A stretch of 9,054 bases of DNA, taken from Methanoculleus sp. UBA208. Lineage in GTDB: Archaea; Halobacteriota; Methanomicrobia; Methanomicrobiales; Methanoculleaceae. The notes under the pieces were generated by a model. That model ran no database searches. It was given only the letters and a program-made list of their open reading frames with translations, and had not been told where the DNA came from. The position numbers and the translations under genes are program-made. Shown here in pieces: positions 1 to 7,722 of the stretch (its first letter is position 1; every line of letters starts with the position of its first letter). The stretch spans positions 1 through 9,054 of the forward strand of contig NZ_DAFZ01000103.1 in the NCBI RefSeq assembly GCF_002498065.1, given 5' to 3'.

Positions 1-80
1 CGCACGTGGGGATGAACCGGCAATCTGCGAGTGCAAAATAACCGCAGAGAAGAGTTCCCCACGCACGTGGGGATGAACCG
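1..80 (+). CRISPR. Leader-distal end of type I-E CRISPR array 1 (partial)
   Basis: Two repeat copies separated by one spacer. Positions 1-19 are the last 19 nt of a repeat, 20-51 a 32-nt spacer, and 52-80 a complete 29-nt repeat that starts GAGTTCCCC and ends GGGGATGAACCG. The 19 nt shared by the two copies are identical. Within the repeat, CCCCAC (57-62) pairs with GTGGGG (67-72) around a GCAC loop. Cas6e should cut after G72, leaving ATGAACCG (73-80) as the crRNA 5' handle. This is the classic I-E repeat form, and the 61-nt period is the usual one. The handle lies at the right end of each repeat, so transcription runs rightward and the leader lies left of the window. No repeat-like sequence occurs one spacer length after 80, so the repeat at 52-80 is the terminal one. 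Confidence 0.96.
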
Positions 81-81
81 A

Positions 82-110
82 AGGGGCAGCTCCGGACCAC
101 GTGCTCCCCT
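82..110 (+). repeat. Imperfect hairpin just after the terminal CRISPR repeat
   Basis: AGGGGCAGC (82-90) can pair with GCTCCCCT (103-110), with one bulged C and a 12-nt loop. It begins 2 nt after the last repeat of array 1 and would sit at the 3' end of the array transcript. It may protect or help end that RNA, but no T-run follows directly, so I do not call it a terminator. The sequence CCACGTGC (97-104), partly in the loop, is also the exact reverse complement of GCACGTGG (63-70) in the terminal repeat, so a competing fold is possible. Confidence 0.4.
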
Positions 111-143
111 GAACGTGCTTAAAAACAGCAAATCCGACTTGAG

Positions 144-162
144 AACGGTTGGAAAAACCGTT
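144..162. repeat. Perfect 7-bp inverted repeat upstream of the cas promoter
   Basis: AACGGTT (144-150) and AACCGTT (156-162) are perfect reverse complements around a GGAAA loop. The element lies between the array 1 end and the TATA box at 195, and is followed by a pyrimidine-rich stretch (about 165-180). It could be a binding site for a regulator of the cas operon, or part of the 3' end of the array 1 transcript. The sequence alone does not decide between these. Confidence 0.5.
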
Positions 163-189
163 AACCTCTTCACTTTCGCCTCACGAAGG

Positions 190-207
190 GGTACTATATA
201 TTATACC
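190..207 (+). promoter_or_regulatory. Candidate archaeal TATA-box promoter of the cas operon
   Basis: The run TATATAT (195-201) lies in the most AT-rich patch of the region, within GGTAC...ATACC. Archaeal transcription starts about 25 nt downstream of the TATA centre, which predicts a start near 221-226 and a 5' leader of roughly 35-40 nt before the cas3 start at 262. No bacterial -35/-10 pair is apparent. The 18 nt at 190-207 form an imperfect dyad (14 of 18 positions symmetric) that covers the TATA box, so a repressor bound there would block TBP. The position is well supported; strength and regulation are not known. Confidence 0.6.
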
Positions 208-261
208 AGGACCATTCAAAGATCAACAAGAGATCTCCCGTCACCTCCTGAGATGAAGCCT

Positions 262-2991
262 ATGGATCCTACTCCTTCCTATCTCCAATATTGGGGCAAA
301 AAAAGCAGGGACGAACATACTCCAGCGTTCCACCTGCTCCCATACCATGCCCTCGATGTGGCCGCCGTAGGCTCACTCCTGCTCAGGAACGACCCGCTGC
401 TGCGAGAGCGCCTCAGCATAATCGGCCTTGAAGAACAGGAACTCGAATCGCTCATAGGCTTCCTCCTCGCCGTCCACGACACAGGCAAATTTTCAACGCC
501 GGCGTTCCAGTTGATGGGCTCGGACCTCCCAGCAGAAAACCGGATGAAAAGGCACCATGCCGACCTCGGATACCGGCTCTGGAGGGAGCACCTCTGGAGA
601 AAGGCGATTGATGAAGGGTGGATCGCTCTCAAGGACGGAATGGATGCGGATAACGGATGGCGCATCATTGATCCGCTCCTCAAATTATCCTGCGGCCATC
701 ACGGCAGACCGCCGGATGAAGAAGGGACATCGATAAACGAGTGGTTCACCAACGAAGATAGATTTGCGGCGGAAGAGTTTGTCAGAGACTGCACAACGCT
801 CTTTCTCGGCGACAGGCCGCTCCCCCTATCCGGAGGACGGGAGAGCATCCGGGCAATCAAAAAGGCATCCTGGCTTATCGCCGGCCTCTGTGTGCTTGCC
901 GACTGGATCGGATCGGACGAACATTACTTCCCGTTCAGAGAAGACATCGTCGATCTCTCGCGATACCTGACCGACACCGCCTTTCCGAATGCAGCGACGG
1001 CAATCAGGGAAAAAGGCGCCATTCCAGCCGTACCGTCGCAGGAGCGCAAGATCGAAGATCTCTTCCCGGAGATATTCCCCGAACATACGCCGACCCCCCT
1101 CCAGGCTTACGCATCTTCATGCCCTCTGGGAGAAGGGCCGCACCTCTTCATCATCGAAGACGCCACCGGGAGCGGAAAGACCGAGGCGGCTATCACCCTT
1201 GCACACCGGCTCATGGTTGCCGGAGAAGGGCAGGGGATCTACATCGCGCTTCCGACCATGGCAACAGCCAATGCCATGTACGGCAGAGTTGAAACTGTTG
1301 CAGAAAGGCTCTTTGAGAATAACACGTACTCCACAGTTCTTGCTCACTCGGCCAGCCGGCTCTATGGCGCGCTCAGGGCGTATCTCGAAGGAAAAGAGGG
1401 GGTGAGAAAGTACAGTTCTTCCGGAGCGGCCTGGCTCGCGGACAACAGGAAAAAAGCCCTTCTCGCCCAGGTGGGTGTGGGGACCATCGACCAGGCTCTC
1501 CTCGGAATCCTCCCGGTTCGCCACCAGTCGCTCCGGCTCCTCGGCCTCTCGCGAAACATCCTGATCGTCGACGAAGTGCATGCCTGCGACCCGTACATGC
1601 ACGAACTCCTGCAACGGCTCCTGGAGTTTCACGGCGCCATGGGAGGCAGCGCCATCCTCCTCTCCGCCACACTTCCTGCAAATCAGAGAAAACAACTCGC
1701 CAAGAGTTTTGCACGCCGTATCCCGGACATGGAAACAGAACTCCAGGCAGACGGCTACCCCCTCCTCACCCATATTTCACGGTCAGCTCCAGAGGAACGG
1801 ATCTTCCCCATGGCACGGGAGCGGCGGATCGCCGTCTCCCTGACTACATCACCGGACGAAGCGGATGCAGCAGTCGTCACCGCAGCACGGAGCGGGATGT
1901 GCGTCTGCCGGATCAGAAACACCGTCGACGATGCCGTCGCAACGTGGCGACGTCTCTCCATGATCCTGCCCGAAGGGACGGTACACCTCTTCCACGCACG
2001 TTTCACGCTCGGTGACCGCCTGAAGATAGAAAAAGGAGTCGAGGATCACTTCGGCAAAAAGAGCACCCCGGAGAGCAGGAGAGGCCAGGTAATCGTCGCT
2101 ACCCAGGTGGTGGAGCAGTCCCTCGACCTCGACTTCGACTTCATGGTCACCGATCTTGCTCCTATTGACCGGATTATTCAGCGAGCAGGAAGGGTTCACC
2201 GGCACGAGCGTGGAGAACGAGGCACACCGCACATCATGGTGCTTGCTCCGGAAACTCCGGAAAACCCGGATGAACGGTGGTTTTCCAGGATGTTCCCGGG
2301 AGGTGCAGCGGTCTACCCGGATCATGCACGCCTCTGGCTTACCGCAAAACTGCTCTCGCGAGGCGAGATCAAAATCCCTGGAGACGCTCATCCTTTCATC
2401 GAGGCCGTGTTCGGCGACGAGAGCGAAACTGCGATTCCGGCATCTCTCCGCTTACTCGCCGCGATGGTGCGGGGAACCGAGTCTGCAGACGCATCGTTTG
2501 CAGCACAGAACGCCCTCAAACTGAAACCCGGCTACTCGGCAACCGGTGAAGGGTGGAGGGCCGACGTCAGGACCCCCACCCGTCTTGGAGAACCGTCGGT
2601 GACGCTCAGGCTTGCCCGGTGGGACAATGACCGGATCGCTCCCTGGGCTGATGACCCCGATCCCCGGATCGCATGGGACCTCAGCCAGGTGAACATCCGC
2701 GAGAGCCAGGTTGCAGCCGCGGCAGAGCACACCGGCCCGCTTGCAAGGGCAGTTGAGACTGCGATTGCAGCAATGCCTGACCGGGGGCGGAACGCCGTTA
2801 TCGTCCCTCTCGTTTTGGAGAACGGAGAATGGACAGGTGTTGCAGCACAAAAGTCAGGAGCGAAGGTTCGGGTGAGGTACAACAGTGAAGAGGGACTTGC
2901 TATTGCCAGAAAAGAGGCAGAAAATTCAGACCACGACCGTGTCGAGTCTGATGTGGAACGAATTGAAAGTGATGAAGGTAACCCGAGGTGA
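262..2991 (+). CDS. cas3: Cas3 HD nuclease-helicase, type I-E
   Basis: The effector nuclease of type I-E interference. Cascade bound to its target recruits it; it then nicks, unwinds 3'-5' and degrades the DNA. From the start used here the protein is 909 aa, near the usual ~900. The N-terminal HD nuclease domain shows H24, the VHDTGK motif (H72-D73), KRHH (H98-H99), CGHHG (H146-H147) and LADW (D214). The superfamily 2 helicase core follows: Walker A ATGSGKT (301-307), LPTMATANAM (330-339), DEVH (437-440), LLSATLP (466-472), VATQVVEQSLD (612-622) and QRAGRVHRH (640-648). A C-terminal domain runs to the end. The frame stays open upstream into the CRISPR array (from 31), but homology to Cas3 begins only around YLQYWGKKS. 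ATG 262 is preferred because GAGATGA (250-256) is a Shine-Dalgarno-like site 5 nt upstream; ATG 253 is the alternative. First gene of the operon. Confidence 0.97.
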   Translation: MDPTPSYLQYWGKKSRDEHTPAFHLLPYHALDVAAVGSLLLRNDPLLRERLSIIGLEEQELESLIGFLLAVHDTGKFSTPAFQLMGSDLPAENRMKRHHADLGYRLWREHLWRKAIDEGWIALKDGMDADNGWRIIDPLLKLSCGHHGRPPDEEGTSINEWFTNEDRFAAEEFVRDCTTLFLGDRPLPLSGGRESIRAIKKASWLIAGLCVLADWIGSDEHYFPFREDIVDLSRYLTDTAFPNAATAIREKGAIPAVPSQERKIEDLFPEIFPEHTPTPLQAYASSCPLGEGPHLFIIEDATGSGKTEAAITLAHRLMVAGEGQGIYIALPTMATANAMYGRVETVAERLFENNTYSTVLAHSASRLYGALRAYLEGKEGVRKYSSSGAAWLADNRKKALLAQVGVGTIDQALLGILPVRHQSLRLLGLSRNILIVDEVHACDPYMHELLQRLLEFHGAMGGSAILLSATLPANQRKQLAKSFARRIPDMETELQADGYPLLTHISRSAPEERIFPMARERRIAVSLTTSPDEADAAVVTAARSGMCVCRIRNTVDDAVATWRRLSMILPEGTVHLFHARFTLGDRLKIEKGVEDHFGKKSTPESRRGQVIVATQVVEQSLDLDFDFMVTDLAPIDRIIQRAGRVHRHERGERGTPHIMVLAPETPENPDERWFSRMFPGGAAVYPDHARLWLTAKLLSRGEIKIPGDAHPFIEAVFGDESETAIPASLRLLAAMVRGTESADASFAAQNALKLKPGYSATGEGWRADVRTPTRLGEPSVTLRLARWDNDRIAPWADDPDPRIAWDLSQVNIRESQVAAAAEHTGPLARAVETAIAAMPDRGRNAVIVPLVLENGEWTGVAAQKSGAKVRVRYNSEEGLAIARKEAENSDHDRVESDVERIESDEGNPR

Positions 2992-4622
2992 TATCCATCA
3001 TAAATCTGATTACTGACAGGTGGATCCCGGTCAGACGGAGAAACGGAGAACGAGAAACCATAGAACCGTGGCGAATCACCGATGGGGATGGGAGCGATAA
3101 TCCGATTGTATCGATAGCCTCTCCCCGGCCGGACTTCGACGGCGCTCTTGTGCAGTTTCTCGTCGGCATCTGCCAGACAGTCCTCACACCTGAAGACGAC
3201 GAGGAATGGGAAAATTTGCTGCTCAATCCTCCAAGCGAGGATGATCTGAGGGCGAAGTTCGAACCGATCGTCCCGGCATTCAACCTCGGTGGTGACGGAC
3301 CGCGGTTTATGCAGGATGTCGACATTGAGGATGGAGCCGACTGGAGCGTAGATAACCTCCTGATCGGAATGCCCGAAAAGACGAAGATCAGTGACAATAC
3401 GGACTGGTTCGTCAAGAGAGGGACAGTGCAAGGGCTTTGCCCGAAATGTGCCGCCATGGCACTCTTCACCCTCCAGACAAATGCTCCCGGTGGGGGACGC
3501 GGTCATATGACCTCCCTCCGGGGTGGGGGGCCGATGACCAGCATCATCCTGGGTCCTACGCTCTGGCAGACCGTCTGGGCCAACGTCATCGACCAAGATA
3601 ACAGGGACGATGACGGAAGCCCGGTAATCGCCAGGGACTCACACAGGTTCCCCTGGATGGGGGATGTCAGAACCAGTGAAGCGGGCACACCAACAACACC
3701 GCGGGATGCCCACCCCGATCAGGCTTTCTGGGCGATGCCAAGGAGGATCTTCCTCGACTTCGATAATGCCCCCACGGGATCCTGCGACCTCTGCGGTGCA
3801 GAGGACGAACACCGGATCATCCGGTTCCGGACAAAACCTTACGGGATAAAGTACGCCGGCTGGGTTCACCCGCTCAGCCCGTACTACAGGAAGGATAAGA
3901 GTTCAACGGATCTGTTGCCTTTGCACCTGCAGCCGGACGGAATCACGTACCAGAATTGGCTCGGGACGGTCATCAACGACAAAGAGAAGGGGGCGAAGAT
4001 CTCTCAGAACGTAGCACTTTTTCCCGGCCGTACACCCCCGGGAAAGGCCAGGCAGATCTACTCAGGGCATAGCGGGAGGCCGCGTCTCTGGCTCTTCGGC
4101 TATGACATGAACAACAAAAAACCCCGTTGCTACTACCAGGGGACGATGCCGATCATCACTGCTGGAGACGAGTGGGCGGCCTCGTTCGAGGAACTCGCTG
4201 CAGGCATGGTCAGAAGTGCAGGAGAGGCGGCGAACAACGTCCGGTGGTGCGTGAAGATCGCGCTCTTTGACAGGCCTTCCGACGTCAAAGGAGATCTCTC
4301 GGTGATCACCGCACGGTTCTACCAGGCAACCGAAGAAGCGTTCTACCGGGGTCTTGAAGACACCGCCTCTGCGTTGAGCAACGGCGGCGAAACCTCCGGA
4401 ATCAGAAAGCGATGGCTTGCAACGCTCAACGATACCAGCAAGCGACTCTTCGACGAGTACTCTCAGATAGACTTCATCGATGCAATCGATGCACAACGAG
4501 CGGTCAAAGCCCGCAGACTGCTGACCAATCCATTTTCGAAGGCGAATAGAGCGATCCGGGGGCACCTCGGCATCGCTGACGAAAAAAAGGCAAGGCCTGA
4601 TATGAGGCAGCGTCATGACTGA
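2988..4622 (+). CDS. cas8e: Cas8e (Cse1/CasA), Cascade large subunit
   Basis: The large subunit of type I-E Cascade, 544 aa (about 500 in E. coli). In the family it reads the PAM, helps start DNA unwinding and gives Cas3 its docking site. The N-terminus NLITDRWIPVRRRNG (6-20) is the family hallmark. CPKC (151-154) and CDLC (266-269) supply paired cysteines likely to bind zinc. A Gly-rich stretch GGGRGHMTSLRGGGP (168-182) matches the conserved loop of Cse1 proteins; IYSGHSGRPRLWLFGYDM (357-374) is also typical. The C-terminal third is probably the four-helix bundle that contacts Cas11. The start is GTG at 2988, sharing 4 nt (GTGA) with the cas3 stop. It is chosen because the conserved NLITD motif follows at once and no ATG is available; GAAGGT (2974-2979) is a plausible ribosome site. 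This implies coupled translation with cas3. Confidence 0.96.
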   Translation: MISIINLITDRWIPVRRRNGERETIEPWRITDGDGSDNPIVSIASPRPDFDGALVQFLVGICQTVLTPEDDEEWENLLLNPPSEDDLRAKFEPIVPAFNLGGDGPRFMQDVDIEDGADWSVDNLLIGMPEKTKISDNTDWFVKRGTVQGLCPKCAAMALFTLQTNAPGGGRGHMTSLRGGGPMTSIILGPTLWQTVWANVIDQDNRDDDGSPVIARDSHRFPWMGDVRTSEAGTPTTPRDAHPDQAFWAMPRRIFLDFDNAPTGSCDLCGAEDEHRIIRFRTKPYGIKYAGWVHPLSPYYRKDKSSTDLLPLHLQPDGITYQNWLGTVINDKEKGAKISQNVALFPGRTPPGKARQIYSGHSGRPRLWLFGYDMNNKKPRCYYQGTMPIITAGDEWAASFEELAAGMVRSAGEAANNVRWCVKIALFDRPSDVKGDLSVITARFYQATEEAFYRGLEDTASALSNGGETSGIRKRWLATLNDTSKRLFDEYSQIDFIDAIDAQRAVKARRLLTNPFSKANRAIRGHLGIADEKKARPDMRQRHD

Positions 4623-5142
4623 AACTATGACACAGACTGAAAAACCATGGCAGGAGACCACTCGCGCAGTGATTGCCTGGTGGGCAACAGTGAATGAGAA
4701 ACACGGCGAACGGGCAGAACTCCGGCGATGCCGCAGCCCCGCCGAGGTGGCCTTTGTGCCGGCATTCTACCGTCTGAAGATGGCGGCACCACAGAATCTC
4801 GATCCCGAAAGGCTTGCGGCCGTTGCCGGGATCCTCTCCCACGTCGAGATCCTGCCCGGGGCAGATGGAGGAGTGACGATAGCCGAACTCTTTGCTCGCC
4901 CGGGCGAAGGCGGATCGGCACCCCGCATAAGCGATCCGCGGTTCCGCCGCCTCCTGAGAGTGGCTGATGATGATTATACCGAACTTTACCCAATGCTGAC
5001 ACGTATGATCCGCCAGATCAAACGGAAAGTCCCTGAGTCGGCGATCCCGAGCCTCATCTGGGGAGTCTACCGGTGGAACCAGAAGACGAAGAGATTCTGG
5101 GCAGAAGCGTACTACGAACATATCCCACGAAATGAAGATTGA
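4615..5142 (+). CDS. cas11: Cas11 (Cse2/CasB), Cascade small subunit
   Basis: The small subunit of I-E Cascade, 175 aa (160 in E. coli). Two copies line the belly of the complex and stabilise the R-loop. Family signatures are ELRRCRSPAEVAFVPAFY (35-52), SDPRFRRLLR near the middle, and the aromatic-rich WAEAYYEH close to the C-terminus. The protein looks mostly helical and basic, as expected for a nucleic-acid-facing subunit; no catalytic site is expected or seen. It overlaps the cas8e end by 8 nt. ATG 4615 has GAGG (4604-4607) 7 nt upstream. An in-frame ATG at 4627 is a less likely start. This is the most divergent Cascade subunit, but sequence and position agree. Confidence 0.94.
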   Translation: MTETMTQTEKPWQETTRAVIAWWATVNEKHGERAELRRCRSPAEVAFVPAFYRLKMAAPQNLDPERLAAVAGILSHVEILPGADGGVTIAELFARPGEGGSAPRISDPRFRRLLRVADDDYTELYPMLTRMIRQIKRKVPESAIPSLIWGVYRWNQKTKRFWAEAYYEHIPRNED

Positions 5143-5151
5143 GGTGAAGAA

Positions 5152-6282
5152 ATGACTGATTTTATCCAACTGCATATGCTTGCATCGTATCCCCCGTCGA
5201 ACCTGAACCGGGATGACCTTGGAACGCCGAAGACCGCCACGATGGGAGGAGTGAGAAGACTCAGGGTATCCTCGCAGAGTCTCAAGAGGGCATGGCGTGA
5301 ATCTGCCCTCTTCAAGGAGGCCTTTGGCGATCACCTCGGGGTCAGGACAAAAGAGATGGGGTGGCAGGTGTATCTCGCCCTCACGACGGGGCGGACACTC
5401 GCTGACGTTATTGCCGAGAAAGAGACAGAGGCAGTAAATCCAAAAATCGACGATAAGAAGGCTGTAACGTGGGCACAGGCAATCGGAGGCAGGTTCGGTA
5501 AACTCAAGACGCTAAAGAAGGATGATGATCCTGAAGAAAAAAAGAAGGACTCGCTTTGCGTCGAACAGATGGTTCACTTCAGCCCCGAAGAGATCGCGGC
5601 GATCGACGACCTGATCGCAAGTATCTCTACGGACGGAAAGGCACCGACAGACGAGGATCTCAAACTCCTCCGTGAGCAGAACTCCGCTGTGGATATCGCC
5701 ATGTTTGGCCGGATGCTCGCTGCGTCTCCATCGTACAACCAGGAGGCAGCAGTCCAGGTCGCACACGCGATCACGGTCCACAAGGTCGCAGTGGAGGACG
5801 ATTACTTCACGGCTGTGGACGATCTCAACCGGGGCGTTGAGGACGTCGGTGCAGGGCATGTCGGACAGGCCGAGTTTGCAGCCGGGCTCTTCTATACCTA
5901 CATCTGCGTCAACCGCGATCTGCTCATCGAGAACTTGGGCGGTGACGCCAATCTTGCCGATTCGGCTATTCGTGCTCTCGTGGAGACGGCAGCGAAGGTC
6001 GGACCGAAAGGAAAGCAGAACAGTTTTGCCTCGCGGGCATACGCGTCTTACCTCCTTGCCGAGCGGGGGAGCCAGCAGCCACGGTCTCTTTCGGTAGCGT
6101 TTTTGAAACCTGTCGACGGAGAGGACCAGCTCGACGGCGCGATCACGGCGCTGGCGAAGACCCGGAAGAACATGGAGCAGGTCTACGGATCGTGCGCCGA
6201 CGGCTACAAAGAGATGAATGCCCTGACCGGAGAGGGAACGCTCGGAGACATCCTCACGTTTGTTGCTGGTAACCATGCCTGA
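5152..6282 (+). CDS. cas7e: Cas7e (Cse4/CasC), Cascade backbone subunit
   Basis: The backbone subunit, present in six copies per I-E Cascade and wrapping the crRNA spacer. Length is 376 aa (363 in E. coli). The N-terminus FIQLHMLASYPPSNLNRDDLGTPK (4-27, the conserved start of the family) leads into GGVRRLRVSSQSLKRAWR (32-49), the RNA-contacting core of the RRM-like fold. Other family blocks are VDIAMFGRML (180-189), VQVAHAITVH (201-210) and NSFASRAYASY (290-300). A charged segment at about 118-134, rich in Lys, Asp and Glu, lies in a variable region and is encoded partly by an A7 run (5537-5543); the frame is intact across it. Start ATG 5152 is set by GAGGTGA (5141-5147), a strong ribosome site 4 nt upstream that overlaps the cas11 stop. 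The gap from cas11 is 9 nt. Confidence 0.97.
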   Translation: MTDFIQLHMLASYPPSNLNRDDLGTPKTATMGGVRRLRVSSQSLKRAWRESALFKEAFGDHLGVRTKEMGWQVYLALTTGRTLADVIAEKETEAVNPKIDDKKAVTWAQAIGGRFGKLKTLKKDDDPEEKKKDSLCVEQMVHFSPEEIAAIDDLIASISTDGKAPTDEDLKLLREQNSAVDIAMFGRMLAASPSYNQEAAVQVAHAITVHKVAVEDDYFTAVDDLNRGVEDVGAGHVGQAEFAAGLFYTYICVNRDLLIENLGGDANLADSAIRALVETAAKVGPKGKQNSFASRAYASYLLAERGSQQPRSLSVAFLKPVDGEDQLDGAITALAKTRKNMEQVYGSCADGYKEMNALTGEGTLGDILTFVAGNHA

Positions 6283-7030
6283 GTATCTCGTATTCCGACT
6301 CTACGGACCGATGGCGTCGTGGGGCGGGATTGCCGTGGGGGAGTACCGGCCCGGCGAGAGGAGCCCGACGAAATCGGCAATCCTTGGGTTGATCGGTGCG
6401 GCTCTCGGGATTCGCCGGGACGACACCACAACCCAGGCACGCCTGCGAGACGGCTACCGAATGGCGACAATTGCCCACACCCCCGGCAACCTCCTGCGGG
6501 ACTACCATACAACACAGGTCGCGCCGGAGATCGCACGAAAGCGGAACTGGAAGTTTGCCACACGAAGAGAGGAACTGAGCATCCCACGGGATATGCTCAA
6601 CACTATCCTTTCAACGCGTGAGTATCTCTGCGATGCCTTCTATACGGTCTGCCTGTGGGAGACAACGGCCGAACCGCCCTATCCGCTTGCCGAGATTGCT
6701 GAGCGGCTGAAAAGTCCGGTCTTCACCCTCTACCTCGGGAGAAAGTCCTGCCCGATCGCGCTGCCTGTGCAGTCGCAGATCGTTACCGGAGCAAATCTAC
6801 AAGAAGCTCTTGAGAAGGCCTCCTTTAAGGATGGGAGTTTTTTGAAGGGGCTTCCCGGAAGGGGTGCCGAAGGGATGCTCTTCTGGGAGGGGGACGAAGA
6901 GACCGGATTCTCCACAGGCGCTGCCTATGCAACACCCCGGCGAGACATCCCGACCGATCGGTCGAAATGGCTCTTCGAGGAGCGGGTCGAGCATGAAGCG
7001 CGGGTCGAGATCCCCGAGGAGGTGAGGTGA
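6275..7030 (+). CDS. cas5e: Cas5e (CasD), Cascade subunit binding the crRNA 5' handle
   Basis: The I-E Cas5 subunit, 251 aa (224 in E. coli). It caps the backbone and holds the crRNA 5' handle next to Cas8e. The N-terminus LVFRLYGPMASWGG (5-18) is the classic Cas5 start, followed by RSPTKSAILGLIGAALGI, the conserved helix region. LRDYHTTQ, LSTREYLCDAFY, FTLYLGRKSCP and RRDIPTDRSKW follow in the order expected for Cas5e. Unlike type I-C Cas5, this subtype has no crRNA-cutting role because Cas6e does that. ATG 6275 overlaps cas7e by 8 nt. A TTG at 6260 would add five residues, but MPEYLVFRLYG fits the family N-terminus. The upstream Shine-Dalgarno is weak, so translation probably depends on ribosomes finishing cas7e. 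Confidence 0.95.
   Translation: MPEYLVFRLYGPMASWGGIAVGEYRPGERSPTKSAILGLIGAALGIRRDDTTTQARLRDGYRMATIAHTPGNLLRDYHTTQVAPEIARKRNWKFATRREELSIPRDMLNTILSTREYLCDAFYTVCLWETTAEPPYPLAEIAERLKSPVFTLYLGRKSCPIALPVQSQIVTGANLQEALEKASFKDGSFLKGLPGRGAEGMLFWEGDEETGFSTGAAYATPRRDIPTDRSKWLFEERVEHEARVEIPEEVR
7018..7025 (+). promoter_or_regulatory. Strong Shine-Dalgarno of cas6e
   Basis: GGAGGTGA, a full match to the archaeal anti-Shine-Dalgarno, 4 nt before ATG 7030. It lies inside the last codons of cas5e. It decides the cas6e start at ATG 7030 over the GTG immediately before it at 7027, and suggests cas6e is translated efficiently relative to its neighbours. Confidence 0.8.
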
Positions 7031-7713
7031 TGCACTACCTCTACCGGATCCGCCTGGGTGAAGACGGCGCAGCCTCATCAGGGTTCTGGCAGGCGATCAG
7101 GAACCCTTACGAGGTACATGCCATGATCTGGCGTATCTTCTCCGACGGCTCAAAGAAGGAGAGGGACTTTATCTACCGGCTGGATCTGCAGGAGCGTTCT
7201 CCGTTGATATACGCCGTCTCAGAGGCCGAACCCGTCGATCTTGATGGCATCTGGCATATCGAGCAGAAAAACTACCAGCCGACCCTCAAAGCAGGGCAGC
7301 GACTTGGGTTTTCGCTCAGAGCAAACCCCATCCGAACGAAGCGCGACGAGAAAGGAAAGCAGCAGCGGCACGATGTCGTGATGGATGCAAAAAAACTGCT
7401 TGAAACGTCAGGGTGTCCACCGGAGGCCCGCCCCCCCGAACCGGTGCTGGTCCAGAAAGAGGGGTATTCCTGGCTTGCATCGCGCTGCGAGAGGCTCGGT
7501 TTTTCGGTGGATGAAGGCATGGTCCGGGCCGATGGATATCGCCGGCACCAGTTCGAGAAACGGAACGGGAAGAAGAATGTCGTCATCAGCACCATCGACT
7601 TCACGGGCGTTCTGACTGTAACCGATCCTGACCGGTTTGAGGAAACATTGTACACGGGAGTAGGGCCCGCGAAGAGCTTCGGCTGCGGACTGCTCCTTGT
7701 GCGCCCCCTGTGA
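7030..7713 (+). CDS. cas6e: Cas6e (Cse3/CasE) crRNA-processing endoribonuclease
   Basis: The metal-independent endoribonuclease that cuts the array transcript at the base of each repeat hairpin and stays bound to the crRNA 3' hairpin in Cascade. The protein is 227 aa (199 in E. coli). The N-terminal ferredoxin-like fold carries NPYEVHAMIWRIF (25-37). H30 corresponds to the catalytic histidine of the family and Y27 to the assisting tyrosine. The C-terminal glycine-rich loop GVGPAKSFGCGL, diagnostic of Cas6, lies just before the end. The product should cut the repeats seen here after G72, leaving AUGAACCG. The start is ATG 7030, which shares one base with the cas5e stop (TGATG) and has a full ribosome site at 7018-7025. 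Confidence 0.96.
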   Translation: MHYLYRIRLGEDGAASSGFWQAIRNPYEVHAMIWRIFSDGSKKERDFIYRLDLQERSPLIYAVSEAEPVDLDGIWHIEQKNYQPTLKAGQRLGFSLRANPIRTKRDEKGKQQRHDVVMDAKKLLETSGCPPEARPPEPVLVQKEGYSWLASRCERLGFSVDEGMVRADGYRRHQFEKRNGKKNVVISTIDFTGVLTVTDPDRFEETLYTGVGPAKSFGCGLLLVRPL

Positions 7714-7722
7714 GGGGCGCAG

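Noticed and set aside
82..110. Intrinsic terminator of array 1
   Set aside because: A stem is present but no T-run follows; a structural repeat is the most the sequence supports.
81..112. A further spacer after the repeat at 52-80
   Set aside because: The sequence starting at about 113 has no similarity to the repeat, so the array ends at 80.
31..261. Upstream extension of the cas3 reading frame back through the CRISPR repeat
   Set aside because: The first ~77 residues would be encoded by spacer, repeat, hairpins and the TATA box, and do not resemble Cas3. The TATA box at 195 predicts a transcript starting after this extension begins.
1117..1773. Minus-strand open frame of 218 codons inside cas3
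   Set aside because: It runs opposite the helicase motifs of Cas3 and shows no independent protein signature.
2532..3596. Long open frame of 354 codons on the minus strand across the cas3/cas8e junction
   Set aside because: It lies opposite two well-supported genes, has no recognisable motif, and is low-complexity in the way expected for a shadow frame in GC-rich DNA.
6260..6274. TTG start for cas5e five codons upstream
   Set aside because: ATG 6275 gives the standard Cas5e N-terminus and the usual short overlap; the TTG adds residues not seen in the family.
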